The translations under genes were made by a program, and so were the position numbers. Below are positions 34,010-42,234 of a stretch of 64,000 bases of DNA, in pieces (the first letter of the stretch is position 1; every line of letters starts with the position of its first letter). This stretch comes from Terriglobia bacterium (lineage in GTDB: Bacteria > Acidobacteriota > Terriglobia > Versatilivoradales > Versatilivoraceae). The stretch spans positions 963,136 through 1,027,135 of the forward strand of contig OX638355.1 of NCBI GenBank assembly GCA_951813285.1. Reading direction: 5' to 3'. Below the pieces are notes generated by a model. That model saw only the letters and a program-made list of their open reading frames with translations. It did not search any database and was not told where the DNA came from.

Positions 34010-35346
34010 TTCTGCGACAGAACACTAGCGATCCGATCCAGGATCCTGGCTCCGGCCCCTTGATGGGCCCGGATAATTCCGTAGCCGTTGGCGCCCAGCC
34101 GCCGGCGGGAGCCGGCGTCGCGAAAGAGCTCGATGAATCGCGTTCCCAGCTCGACTTCATTCTGAACCATTATGCCGGCCTCGGCCTGAATAAAGTGTTG
34201 GGCCATCTCACGAAAATTGTTCATATGGGGGCCGAACAGCACCGGCTTCCTGAACAGGGCCGGCTCCAGCAGGTTATGTCCGCCCCATGGGATCAGGCTT
34301 CCTCCCACGAAGACCAGGTCGGCCAGGGCGTATAGAACCGGCAGTTCTCCCAGGGTGTCCAGCAAGATGACTTCGGCGGGTGGATTCTCGCCTGCTGGTA
34401 TAACATTGTTGGACAACTCTGATCGCTTGACGAAGACAAAGGAATGGGAGGTCAACAACTGCGCCACTTCCGCGCAGCGGCCGGGGTGCCTGGGAGCCAG
34501 CAGCAGTCGGGCCTGGGGGCACTCCCGCTGGAGCGCCCGGAAGGCATTCAGAACGGGCGTCTCCTCGTTGCTGCGGGTGCTGCCGGCGACCACCAGGAAA
34601 GGCGTGGAGGAGAGTTGCATCAGGGCGCGAAATTGAGCCAGCCTGGATTGAAGCCGGCCGGGCGGTTCGATGTCGTATTTCAGGTTGCCGCACACCTCCA
34701 CCCTGTCAGGAGGGGCTCCCAGGGAGACAATCCGTTCCCGGTCCACCGGGTCCTGCATGCAGCAGCAGTCGAACAGGCTCACCGACCACCGCAGCCAACG
34801 ACGGAAGCGGTGGTACTTTCTGAAGGAGCGGTCGGAGATACGTCCGTTGGCCAGGCAGACCGGGACCCCCCGCTGGCGGCATTCATGAAGGAAATTGGGC
34901 CAGATCTCCGTTTCCAGGATCAGGACCAGCCCGGGCCGCACCCGGTCGAGGCTGCGCCGCACGGCGAACTTCCAGTCCAGGGGAAAATAGAAAACGCCCG
35001 CCAGCCCCTGCCGGTTCTTGCGGGCCAGTTCCTGACCGGTCCTCGAGGTGGTCGAGAGAAACAGGGGACGCCCGGGCCATCGTCGGCGAATCTGCCTGAT
35101 CAGGGGCAGCACCGACAGCACCTCCCCAACCGAGACGGCGTGGACCCAGATGCCGCCTGCCGGACCTGTTCCGATCTCCCGGGGGAGGATGCCCAGGCGC
35201 TCGGGAAAGCTGGAGAGATACTTGCGATGCCGGAGGGCTTGAATCAGAAAGTAGGGCAGCGCCAGAACAAAGGCCAGCGTGAAGCCGAGGCTGTAGAGTC
35301 GCCGAATCAAAGCCTGCCCATTCTGCCGTCGAACAAGAGCCCGCAC
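34006..35346 (-). CDS. waaA: 3-deoxy-D-manno-octulosonic acid transferase
   Basis: 446 aa from GTG 35346. KdtA motifs: GGIWVHAVSVGEVLSVLPLI, ILETEIWPNFLHECRQRGVP, NGRISDRSFRKY, VFVGGSLIPWGGHNLLEPA. It adds Kdo to lipid IVA. The GTG lies inside a dispersed repeat motif (GGTGAGAAGTGCGG on the minus strand), so the true start may be the TTG at 35310, giving 434 aa and a more usual N-terminus (LIRRLYSLGFTLA). First gene of the LPS run. Confidence 0.94.
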   Translation of the reverse strand: MRALVRRQNGQALIRRLYSLGFTLAFVLALPYFLIQALRHRKYLSSFPERLGILPREIGTGPAGGIWVHAVSVGEVLSVLPLIRQIRRRWPGRPLFLSTTSRTGQELARKNRQGLAGVFYFPLDWKFAVRRSLDRVRPGLVLILETEIWPNFLHECRQRGVPVCLANGRISDRSFRKYHRFRRWLRWSVSLFDCCCMQDPVDRERIVSLGAPPDRVEVCGNLKYDIEPPGRLQSRLAQFRALMQLSSTPFLVVAGSTRSNEETPVLNAFRALQRECPQARLLLAPRHPGRCAEVAQLLTSHSFVFVKRSELSNNVIPAGENPPAEVILLDTLGELPVLYALADLVFVGGSLIPWGGHNLLEPALFRKPVLFGPHMNNFREMAQHFIQAEAGIMVQNEVELGTRFIELFRDAGSRRRLGANGYGIIRAHQGAGARILDRIASVLSQK

Positions 35347-35362
35347 TTCTCACCGGGTCGCC
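35343..35362 (-). repeat. GTGAGAAGTGCGG dispersed motif at the waaA start
   Basis: On the minus strand this reads GGCGACCCGGTGAGAAGTGC, related to the copies at 6765 and 10018. It overlaps the possible GTG start codon of waaA. Confidence 0.45.
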
Positions 35363-35480
35363 GGATGCATAAGGGAAGAGGGTTTATTGCCAGCAACCTG
35401 TCGGTCCGATTGTGATGTCTTTCGGTCGCCAAGGTCAAGAACGGGTGGGTGGGAGCGTCCGGCGCCCGAGGCCGGCGTGC

Positions 35481-35663
35481 GCCCCCCACCGCATCAGCCT
35501 TCGCCTGCGGCTGGGGTTGTGCGCCCCCCCTCACGGCGCGCAAGCCTTCGCTTGGCAACTCACCCTGTGCGAACTCCGCAGCGGCGCACAAGATCTCGCC
35601 TGTGGCTCGCCTTGTGCGAACCCCCCACCGCATCAGCCTTCGCCTGCGGCTCGGCTTCTGCGA
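35481..35663. repeat. Four degenerate tandem units of 43-49 bp between waaA and pgk
   Basis: The units span 35481-35523, 35524-35572, 35573-35619 and 35620-35663, each with a CCTTCGCCTGCGGCT-like core and ending in TGTGCG or TTCTGCGA. Units 1 and 4 share a perfect 31-bp direct repeat (35482-35512 and 35621-35651). No gene is supported in the 625 bp from waaA to pgk; weak open frames there are repeat translations. Confidence 0.75.
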
Positions 35664-35813
35664 CTCCCCCTCAAGGGGGGAGTGATACCCGTGTTATGAA
35701 GAGGCAACGGAGTTTATGCGTTAGACCGGGAACATGGTTTACATCCTGCCCAGGAATCGGGCAATAAGCCCTCTACAGGCCTCAAGTATCACTCCCCCCT
35801 TGAGGGGGAGTCG
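35661..35813. repeat. Perfect 27-bp inverted repeat with internal hairpins (BIME-like)
   Basis: Arms at 35661-35687 and 35787-35813 are exact reverse complements, separated by 99 bp. Each arm is itself a hairpin (CTCCCCCTCAAGGGGG). Paired inverted REP-like hairpins are typical of BIMEs mobilised by RAYT transposases; no transposase is in the window. The element abuts the tandem repeat array. Confidence 0.75.
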
Positions 35814-35971
35814 GAGAGACAAGGGCGCAGCCCGCAGTCGAGCCGGAGGGGGGCAAGCGCGGCGCTCCGAGAGTGACGACCAGTGGCACGGCCACCAACG
35901 CCGCTTGCCGGCGCTGGAGCTCAATTTTTGTGCGTGTGTCGTCGGGTCCTTTCGTGGATAATCCCTCATTT

Positions 35972-37162
35972 ATGAACAAGCTTTCTATTCGCGATTTGGA
36001 CCTGGACGGCCGGCGGCTCTTCATACGAGTGGACTTCAACGTCCCGCTGGATGGTTCGGGCCGGGTTGCCGACTCCGCCCGGATTCAAGCCAGCCTGCCT
36101 ACCATCCGCTACGCGCTGTCCCGCGGAGCCCGGGTGTTGCTGGCCTCACACCTGGGACGGCCGCGGGGCCGGGTCGATCCGAGCCTGAGCTTGAAGCCCG
36201 TCGCTGCCGCCCTGGAAACGGCCATCGGCCGGCCGGTGAGCATGGCAGGGGATTGCGTGGGGGAAGCGGTCGAGAGGCAATGCGCTCGATTGCGGCCGGG
36301 CCGAATTCTGCTGTTGGAGAATTTGCGCTTCCACCCGGAGGAGGAGGGCAACGGGGAGCCCTTCTGCAGGGGGCTGGCCCGCCTTTGCGACCGCTATGTC
36401 AACGACGCCTTCGGCGCCGCCCATCGAGCCCACGCCTCGACGGCCGGCATGGTTCGGTTCGTCGGAAAGGGGGCGGCCGGCCTTCTGATGGAACGGGAAC
36501 TCTCCTATTTGGGCAAGGCGCTGCACAGTCCCGACCGGCCCTTTATGGCCGTTCTGGGCGGGGCCAAGGTGTCCGACAAGATCGAGGTCATAGAGAACTT
36601 GCTGGAACGGGTCGACGGGATGCTGGTGGGTGGAGGCATGGCCTACACTTTCTTGAGGGCTCGGGGGTTGGAGGTGGGGCGGTCGCTGGTGGAAATCGAC
36701 AAGATCCCCCTGGCAAGCGGACTCCTGCGGAAAGCGGAGCAGGCCGGCCTTCCCCTGCTCCTCCCCGTCGATCACGTCGTGACCCGCACCCTGGAGCCCG
36801 ACGCACCCAGCCGGGTGGTTCCCGTCGGGGAAACCGGGCCGGAGTGGATGGGGGTGGACATCGGCCCTGAAACCCGTTCCCGATTTCAGCGGGTGCTCTC
36901 CAGGGCGGCAACCATTCTATGGAATGGTCCGGTGGGCGTGTTCGAGATCGATCGTTTCGCCGGAGGCACCCTTTCCCTGGCCAAGGCCGCGGCGGCCGGC
37001 ACGGCAACCACGATCGTGGGTGGGGGTGACTCGATTGCAGCCGTCCGCCGGGCGGGTGTCGCCGACCGGATCACCCACATTTCGACCGGCGGCGGGGCGT
37101 CGCTGGAATTTTTGAGTGGCCGTAAACTGCCGGGCGTGGAATCGTTGGGCGACAGGCCCTGA
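35972..37162 (+). CDS. pgk: Phosphoglycerate kinase
   Basis: 396 aa from ATG 35972 ([27 protein letters not shown]); the longer open frame would translate repeat DNA. Typical blocks include [51 protein letters not shown] and the nucleotide loop [11 protein letters not shown]. Glycolytic ATP-forming step. A GATAAT box lies shortly upstream. Followed by tpiA and secG. Confidence 0.97.
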   Translation: MNKLSIRDLDLDGRRLFIRVDFNVPLDGSGRVADSARIQASLPTIRYALSRGARVLLASHLGRPRGRVDPSLSLKPVAAALETAIGRPVSMAGDCVGEAVERQCARLRPGRILLLENLRFHPEEEGNGEPFCRGLARLCDRYVNDAFGAAHRAHASTAGMVRFVGKGAAGLLMERELSYLGKALHSPDRPFMAVLGGAKVSDKIEVIENLLERVDGMLVGGGMAYTFLRARGLEVGRSLVEIDKIPLASGLLRKAEQAGLPLLLPVDHVVTRTLEPDAPSRVVPVGETGPEWMGVDIGPETRSRFQRVLSRAATILWNGPVGVFEIDRFAGGTLSLAKAAAAGTATTIVGGGDSIAAVRRAGVADRITHISTGGGASLEFLSGRKLPGVESLGDRP

Positions 37163-37191
37163 GCCACCGCCGGCTTCGGAGGAGCAGTCCC

Positions 37192-37965
37192 ATGGAATCC
37201 CCAACCCCCGGGAGGCGACCGGTCATTGTCGGGAATTGGAAGATGCACCGGACGGTCCGGGAAAGTGTGGAGCTTGTCGACCGACTCAAGCCTTTGGTGG
37301 GGGCCTCGGGCCATTGCGACATCGTGGTGGCGCCCCCCTTCACCGCCCTCTGGGCCGCCGCCCGGGCCGCTGAGGGCAGCCCCATCGCCATCGCGGCTCA
37401 GGATCTCTATTGGGAAAGCCAGGGGGCCTATACCGGAGAGGTGTCGGCAGGCATGGTGGCCGAGGCCGGCTGCCGCTTCGCCATCCTCGGTCACTCCGAG
37501 CGCCGGAGCCTGTTCGGCGAGACCAGTAGGGCGGTCAGCCGCAAGGCCGCGGCGGCTCTCGAAGCGGGTCTCACCCCCATCGTCTGCCTGGGAGAGACGC
37601 TCTCGGAACGCGAGTCGGGCCGGACCGAAACAGTCATCGGCACCCGGTTTCGGCAGTCGCTGGACGGCTTGACAGAGGATGCCCTTTACCGTACGATGAT
37701 CGCGTACGAACCGGTGTGGGCGATCGGCACGGGGCGGGCGGCAACTCCGGAGATGGCCCAGGATGTCCACGCCTTGATTCGAGGCTTGGCTGCAGAGGTT
37801 TTCGGTCGGCAGGCGGCTGAGCAACTGCCCATCCTCTACGGTGGCAGCGTCAAGCCTGAAAACGTGGACGGGTTGCTGGCCCGGGCCGACATCGACGGAG
37901 CCTTGGTGGGCGGGGCAAGTCTGAAGGCTGAGTCCTTTGCTGCAATAGTCGACTTCCAGGTCTGA
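37192..37965 (+). CDS. tpiA: Triosephosphate isomerase
   Basis: 257 aa. GNWKMHRT (substrate Lys), AILGHSERR (catalytic His), [16 protein letters not shown] (catalytic Glu and lid) and [10 protein letters not shown] are all in place. It interconverts DHAP and glyceraldehyde-3-phosphate. It lies 29 nt after pgk and overlaps secG by one base (TGATG). Its activity would also consume DHAP produced by the aldolase at 9.2 kb. Confidence 0.97.
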   Translation: MESPTPGRRPVIVGNWKMHRTVRESVELVDRLKPLVGASGHCDIVVAPPFTALWAAARAAEGSPIAIAAQDLYWESQGAYTGEVSAGMVAEAGCRFAILGHSERRSLFGETSRAVSRKAAAALEAGLTPIVCLGETLSERESGRTETVIGTRFRQSLDGLTEDALYRTMIAYEPVWAIGTGRAATPEMAQDVHALIRGLAAEVFGRQAAEQLPILYGGSVKPENVDGLLARADIDGALVGGASLKAESFAAIVDFQV

Positions 37966-38348
37966 TGGCACTGTTACTGCAAATCATCCATGTGATCGTC
38001 TGTCTGCTGTTGATCCTGATTGTGCTGCTGCAGTCGGGGAAGGGGGCGGACCTGGCAGGCGCCTTCGGTGGGGGCGGTTCCCAGACGGCCTTTGGAGCCA
38101 GGGGGACGGCCACCTTTCTTTCGAAGCTGACCACCGGCGCGGCCATCATCTTCATGGCTACCTCCTTTACTCTATCGCTGTTGACGTCTCAGGACGAGGG
38201 TCGCTCCATCATGCAGGACGCGGCCGCGACTGCTCCCCAGGAAGAGGCTCCCCCTGAGAGCCCCGCGGCCACTCCGGTCCCTCAGTCGTCGGAGAGCCCG
38301 GCAGCACCGGACCAGGAGGGTGAATCCGGCTCCCAGCGGGCGGAATAG
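37965..38348 (+). CDS. secG: Preprotein translocase subunit SecG
   Basis: 127 aa. Two membrane segments ([20 protein letters not shown] and [15 protein letters not shown]) flank the SecG loop [21 protein letters not shown]. The Pro/Glu/Ala-rich C-terminal tail of about 45 residues is an extension common outside proteobacteria. It supports SecYEG protein export. The start ATG overlaps the tpiA stop. tRNA-Leu follows 32 nt later. Confidence 0.95.
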   Translation: MALLLQIIHVIVCLLLILIVLLQSGKGADLAGAFGGGGSQTAFGARGTATFLSKLTTGAAIIFMATSFTLSLLTSQDEGRSIMQDAAATAPQEEAPPESPAATPVPQSSESPAAPDQEGESGSQRAE

Positions 38349-38380
38349 AACACGCCCTTCCAGGGAGCGCAGTCTGGTGT

Positions 38381-38465
38381 GCGGAAGTGGTGGAATTGGC
38401 AGACACACCATCTTGAGGGGGTGGCGGCGCAAGCCATGCGGGTTCAAGTCCCGCCTTCCGCACCA
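38381..38465 (+). tRNA. tRNA-Leu (anticodon GAG)
   Basis: The 85-nt sequence folds as a class II tRNA. Acceptor strand GCGGAAG pairs with CTTCCGC, then A and an encoded CCA. The D arm has GGAATTGGCAGAC; the anticodon stem CCATC/GGTGG encloses TTGAGGG with GAG at 38415-38417; a long variable arm follows; the T arm is GCGGGTTCAAGTCCCGC. It reads CUC/CUU codons. Confidence 0.97.
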
Positions 38466-38626
38466 TCACTTGATCGTTGCCGTTCTCCGTTCAACCCGCC
38501 TGCACGGAATCGACCGTTTCAGTCCCCTGCCCATCGAACCGGTTGCTCATGACGCGGTGAACCTGCGTCGGCCGTCGATCCCCAAGGAGATGGTTTCACC
38601 CCAGGCAGGCGCCGTGATGTTCCAGG

Positions 38627-39052
38627 TCAATTCTTGAAGAGCGCGTCGAAGGCTTGCCGGGCCGTCTTGGGGCGGGGAGCGGCAGGAGTGAAGGAGGTGG
38701 TTTGTCTTTCGATGGTCTTTTTGGCCACGAACAGGCCGCATTGGTTGCGTACGCTTTTTCGAGGAATGCGTTCGGGGATCTTCTGGGTGCATTCCAGACG
38801 GGCCGAGGTGTCGAAGAATACGCACTGCCGGCAGGTATGAAGGTCGGCTTCGCACTTGGGGCACCGGGTTTCCATCCCGATATCGGGTGAAGTGGTCGCC
38901 CCGCACATGGTGCAGCGCACCACCTCCTGAAAGCCCGGCATCGGCTTGGCGCGGAACTCGGGGGCGCCTCGGGGCCTGGAAGGCTTTCGGACCCGAGGCC
39001 GCGGCTCCCGTTCGTTGTCCTGATACCCGGGTTGGCGGTATTTTCTCGACAT
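38627..39052 (-). CDS. Zinc-ribbon protein, unknown function
   Basis: 141 aa. A basic, Pro/Arg-rich N-terminal ~40 residues is followed by two Cys clusters: VRCTMCGATTS with RCPKCEADLHTCRQCVFF, then LECTQ and NQCGLF, enough ligands for one or two zinc sites. The C-terminal tail (ARQAFDALFKN) is a short helix. No characterised homologue is recognised. It is divergent from the bc-complex operon and separated from tRNA-Leu by 161 bp with no evident feature. Confidence 0.7.
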   Translation of the reverse strand: MSRKYRQPGYQDNEREPRPRVRKPSRPRGAPEFRAKPMPGFQEVVRCTMCGATTSPDIGMETRCPKCEADLHTCRQCVFFDTSARLECTQKIPERIPRKSVRNQCGLFVAKKTIERQTTSFTPAAPRPKTARQAFDALFKN

Positions 39053-39419
39053 CAGGTTCTCGCAGTTGCAGGCAGGCCCGGACGAGCGCCCGGGTGTCGG
39101 CTCACTTGCTCAGCAGCACCTGGGACGGGGAATCATTGCTGACTGGTCACGTGTGCCGTGCATTATACTTTAGAATGGAAAAGCGGGGGGCAAGAAAAAA
39201 TTGACGGGCCTGGCTGGAGAAATAGAGGTTAAGAGGTCTCAGGTCCGGTTTTCGAGCATGATCCCCTGCACCGGGCTATTGACAATCCGCTTTTTTGGAA
39301 TAAAATCTGGATACTTCCTTAGTCGGCAGCACCTTCTTGCTCGCCGCGCAACATTTTGCCTAGCAATCAATTTTCAACCAGACGCTGCCAGTCACGCCTC
39401 GGAACCCTTGGAGGAGTGG
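39053..39419. other. 367-bp divergent intergenic region upstream of the respiratory operon
   Basis: No gene is supported. It contains the strong promoter at 39279-39306, an A-rich run near 39195 and a TTATACTTTAGAAT segment near 39161 that could serve as -10 in either direction. About 110 bp of leader follow the promoter, ending in GGAGGAGTGG before the Rieske start. Confidence 0.6.
39279..39306 (+). promoter_or_regulatory. Strong sigma70-type promoter of the bc/oxidase operon
   Basis: TTGACA (39279-39284) is a perfect -35 and TAAAAT (39301-39306) a 5/6 -10, with 16-bp spacing. It is the best consensus promoter I noticed in the window and stands 113 bp ahead of the Rieske start. Confidence 0.75.
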
Positions 39420-40061
39420 ATGCCAAATACTGAAAGTGACGGTCCGAAGCAACCCAAAACCGGTGCGACTCCAAGAGCCGCGCCTTCGCGGCGGACGCCG
39501 CGCGTCCCCGCCAAGGTTCAGGAAAAGTCCAAGGCAGGGTTGGTATCGCGGATTCTGAATATCTTCGGGAACGGTGCGCCGGTCGACCCCGCCAAGCGGC
39601 GCCGTCGCACGGTGCAGGCCCTGGTTGCGGGGTTCCTGGGAATCAATCTCTTTATGTTCCTGCGTTTCTTCTTTCCCAGAACCCTGTTTGAACCCAAGAC
39701 GCTGTTCCGCATTGGATATCCCTCCGACTTCGGCTACGGGGTGGATACCAAGTTCCAGAAAAGGCGGATCTGGGTGGTGCGCGACGCCGAGGGGCTCTTT
39801 GTGGTCTACGCCCGCTGCACCCACCTGGGATGCACTCCGGACTGGAAGCCCAGCGAGAACAAGTTCAAGTGTCCCTGCCACGGAAGCGGTTACGACAGCA
39901 TGGGAATCAATTTCGAAGGCCCGGCTCCCCGTCCCCTGGACCGCGCCAAGGTTGAACTCGACGCCGAAGGGCAGGTCGTGGTGGACACCAGCGTCCTCTA
40001 CGAGTGGCCCAAGGGAATGCGGTCGGAGTTCCGGGACCCGGGAGCGTTCCTGCAGTTGTAG
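39420..40061 (+). CDS. Rieske iron-sulfur subunit of a cytochrome bc complex
   Basis: 213 aa from ATG 39420, directly after GGAGGAGTGG. A basic, Pro-rich N-terminal tail (~60 residues) precedes one transmembrane helix (LVAGFLGINLFMFLRFFF). The Rieske domain carries CTHLGC and CPCHGSGYD, supplying two Cys and two His for the 2Fe-2S cluster plus the disulfide cysteines. It takes the first electron from quinol and passes it to cytochrome c. First gene of the electron-transport run. Confidence 0.95.
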   Translation: MPNTESDGPKQPKTGATPRAAPSRRTPRVPAKVQEKSKAGLVSRILNIFGNGAPVDPAKRRRRTVQALVAGFLGINLFMFLRFFFPRTLFEPKTLFRIGYPSDFGYGVDTKFQKRRIWVVRDAEGLFVVYARCTHLGCTPDWKPSENKFKCPCHGSGYDSMGINFEGPAPRPLDRAKVELDAEGQVVVDTSVLYEWPKGMRSEFRDPGAFLQL

Positions 40062-40117
40062 CCGGTAGCCGATTCTGCGTAACCGGGGTTGCAAGTATCC
40101 ATCCGAGGAGTCGATCC

Positions 40118-41023
40118 ATGGCAGACGATCTGAAAGAGCAGAAACCGGCGGGCAAGGGGGCGGCCTTGATCGACGGCGTCCTGAAGGAGGTCAAGAACCT
40201 CAAGGAGAAGGCCCTCGACGATGTTCAGTCGCTCAAGAAGCCCCAGAAGACCCAACTCTTCAAGTCGATCTTTCGGGTGACCCACGACGAGAAGCCGCGC
40301 AACCGCGCGCTGGGGATCCTGTCCAACGTCTTCCTGCATCTGCACCCGGCCAAGATCAATCGCGACGCGGTCGCCTACAACTACACCTGGGGCATGGGAG
40401 GGGTCACCTTCTATCTGTTCATCGTGCTGACCTTTACCGGCGTCCTGCTGATGTTCTACTACCACCCCTCCAAGGTACAGGCCTTCCGGGACATTCTCTA
40501 CCTGGAACACGACGTGCCCTTTGGGAAGCTGTTGCGAAACATGCACCGCTGGGCCGCCCATTTGATGATTATCACGGTCTGGCTGCATATGTTCAGGGTC
40601 TTTCTGACGGGCTCCTACAAGAAGCCGCGGGAATTCAACTGGATGGTGGGCGTGATTCTGATGCTGCTCACCATGCTGCTTTCCTTTACCGGCTATCTGC
40701 TGCCGGATGATCAGCTCGGTTTCTGGGCGGTCACCGTGGGCACCAACATGGCGCGGGCGACGCCTTTGTTGGGGCACGAGGGTCCGTTGGGACCGGAACT
40801 CGGCATGACCGCCTTCAACGATGTTCGGTTTGCTCTGCTGGGGGGCTCCATCGTGGACTCCAACGCGCTGTTGCGCGCCTACATCTGGCATTGCATCGCC
40901 ATTCCCCTGATCGCGGGGATTTTCATGGCCGTTCACTTCTGGAGAGTCCGCAAGGACGGCGGCATCTCGGGACCGGCTCCCGTGATGCTGGAATCCGAAA
41001 TCAAGGAGCCGCGACGGTTTTGA
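40118..41023 (+). CDS. Cytochrome b, N-terminal (b6-like) subunit
   Basis: 301 aa from ATG 40118 with GAGGAG upstream. About 100 mostly charged residues precede the four-helix cytochrome b core. Heme ligands are evident in MHRWAAHLMIITVWLHMFR and in YIWHCIAIP and AVHFWRVRKDGG. The PDDQLGFWAVTVGTN region forms part of the quinol site. Cytochrome b is split, as in b6f and many Gram-positive complexes, with the remaining helices in the next gene. The long N-terminal extension is unusual. Confidence 0.94.
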   Translation: MADDLKEQKPAGKGAALIDGVLKEVKNLKEKALDDVQSLKKPQKTQLFKSIFRVTHDEKPRNRALGILSNVFLHLHPAKINRDAVAYNYTWGMGGVTFYLFIVLTFTGVLLMFYYHPSKVQAFRDILYLEHDVPFGKLLRNMHRWAAHLMIITVWLHMFRVFLTGSYKKPREFNWMVGVILMLLTMLLSFTGYLLPDDQLGFWAVTVGTNMARATPLLGHEGPLGPELGMTAFNDVRFALLGGSIVDSNALLRAYIWHCIAIPLIAGIFMAVHFWRVRKDGGISGPAPVMLESEIKEPRRF

Positions 41024-41096
41024 GCGTTCGTTGGTGCGACGATCGTTCGGGGACCTTTGACCGGGAACGGCTCGGAAAAGGATAAGGAGGAAATCA

Positions 41097-42032
41097 GTGG
41101 ATTGGGTTCAGCTCTGGGAAATCACCACACTGCCCGACAATGTTCCCATTGTCCTGCTCATCCTGGTCATCCCTTTTTACGCCTGGTACGGCCTCCGGCA
41201 GGCATTCGCCAACGACCGGCTGATCGACAGCCTGGAAGCCGACCCGGAGATGGCCAAGACCCACCACCGCAAGACGCAACCCTGGAAACCGGGCTGGGCT
41301 CGGGAAATTCAGGTCTGGCCCTACCTGTTGCGCATGGAGTTCCTGGTTGCCATCATTGTCACCTTCATTCTGATGGTGTGGTCGATTACCCTGGACGCTC
41401 CTCTGGAAGAGCCGGCCAATCCCTCCCTGACCATGAACCCGGCAAAGGCGCCCTGGTACTTTCTGGGGCTGCAGGAGATGCTGGTCTATTTCGATCCCTG
41501 GATGGCCGGTGTGGTGCTGCCGACCCTGATTCTGGTAGGGCTCATGGTGATACCCTACATGGATTCCAACCCGCTCGGGAACGGCTATTACACGTACAAG
41601 CAGCGGAAGTTCGCCATTTGGGCCTTCTGCTTCGGCTTCATCGTGTTGTGGTTGTCGATGGTGGTCATTGGCACATTCATTCGGGGTCCGGGGTGGATAT
41701 GGTTCTGGCCGGGCCAGACCTGGGACCACAACAAGCTGATCTTCGAGGCCAATCGGGATCTGCCGGACATGTTCGGCATCACCAGCATGCTCGGCAAGAG
41801 CCTCTTCGGGGCGGTGGTGGTGGGCCTGTTTGCCCTGGTGACAGCCTTGGGAGTACACAAGCTGTTTACCTGGAATGCGTTCAACCGGAAAATCTACAAT
41901 CGCATGAGCTTGATTCAGTACCTGCTCCTGCAGTTTTTCCTGGTCACCATGATGCTCTTGCCGGCCAAGATGGTGGCTCGACTGGTGTTTCGAATCAAGT
42001 ACGTTTGGGTCACTCCCTGGTTCAATATCTAG
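41097..42032 (+). CDS. Cytochrome bc complex subunit IV-like (C-terminal cytochrome b)
   Basis: 311 aa from GTG 41097 after AAGGAGGA. About seven hydrophobic helices. The Qo-site motif, PEWY in mitochondrial cytochrome b, reads APWY in NPAKAPWYFLGLQEM, replacing the Glu by Pro. Subunit IV is normally ~160 aa; the ~150 extra C-terminal residues (GKSLFGAVVVGLFALVTAL and later helices) add membrane segments but no CxxCH. The stop codon lies at the edge of a CAGTGG repeat arm. Partner of the preceding gene. Confidence 0.9.
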   Translation: MDWVQLWEITTLPDNVPIVLLILVIPFYAWYGLRQAFANDRLIDSLEADPEMAKTHHRKTQPWKPGWAREIQVWPYLLRMEFLVAIIVTFILMVWSITLDAPLEEPANPSLTMNPAKAPWYFLGLQEMLVYFDPWMAGVVLPTLILVGLMVIPYMDSNPLGNGYYTYKQRKFAIWAFCFGFIVLWLSMVVIGTFIRGPGWIWFWPGQTWDHNKLIFEANRDLPDMFGITSMLGKSLFGAVVVGLFALVTALGVHKLFTWNAFNRKIYNRMSLIQYLLLQFFLVTMMLLPAKMVARLVFRIKYVWVTPWFNI

Positions 42033-42215
42033 TGGCCAGTGATCAGTGGTCAGTGGCCGGACCCATTGAGTGACCATAACTGCCGAGTGTCGGAATGAGG
42101 CGTTGCCACGCTGGTTTTTAGCGGCCAAAGGTGAGTAATTCGAGAAGTGAGTTGAGCATTTCCATGCGAAGTGCCGTTCTCGGAACTGACCACTGACCGC
42201 TAACCACTGATCACT
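42031..42215. repeat. CAGTGG/CCACTG inverted-arm element inside the respiratory operon
   Basis: Arm 1 (42031-42060) reads AGTGGCCAGTGATCAGTGGT and onward; arm 2 (42181-42215) contains CTGACCACTGACCGCTAACC and ACTGATCACTAT. The arms are imperfect reverse complements about 120 bp apart. They fill the 202-bp gap between the subunit-IV-like and octaheme cytochrome genes. Similar sequence follows mutS at 17361. Possibly a MITE-like or REP-like insertion that could form an mRNA hairpin. Confidence 0.6.
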
Positions 42216-42234
42216 ATTTTTCAAGGAGGAATCG

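Noticed and set aside
35482-35651. Possible CRISPR array in the pgk upstream region
   Set aside because: The units are degenerate, have no unique spacers of constant length, and no cas genes are nearby.
35387-35767. Small open frames in the waaA-pgk gap
   Set aside because: They translate tandem repeat DNA (PLKGGVI-like and ACGS-rich peptides) and have no ribosome binding sites.
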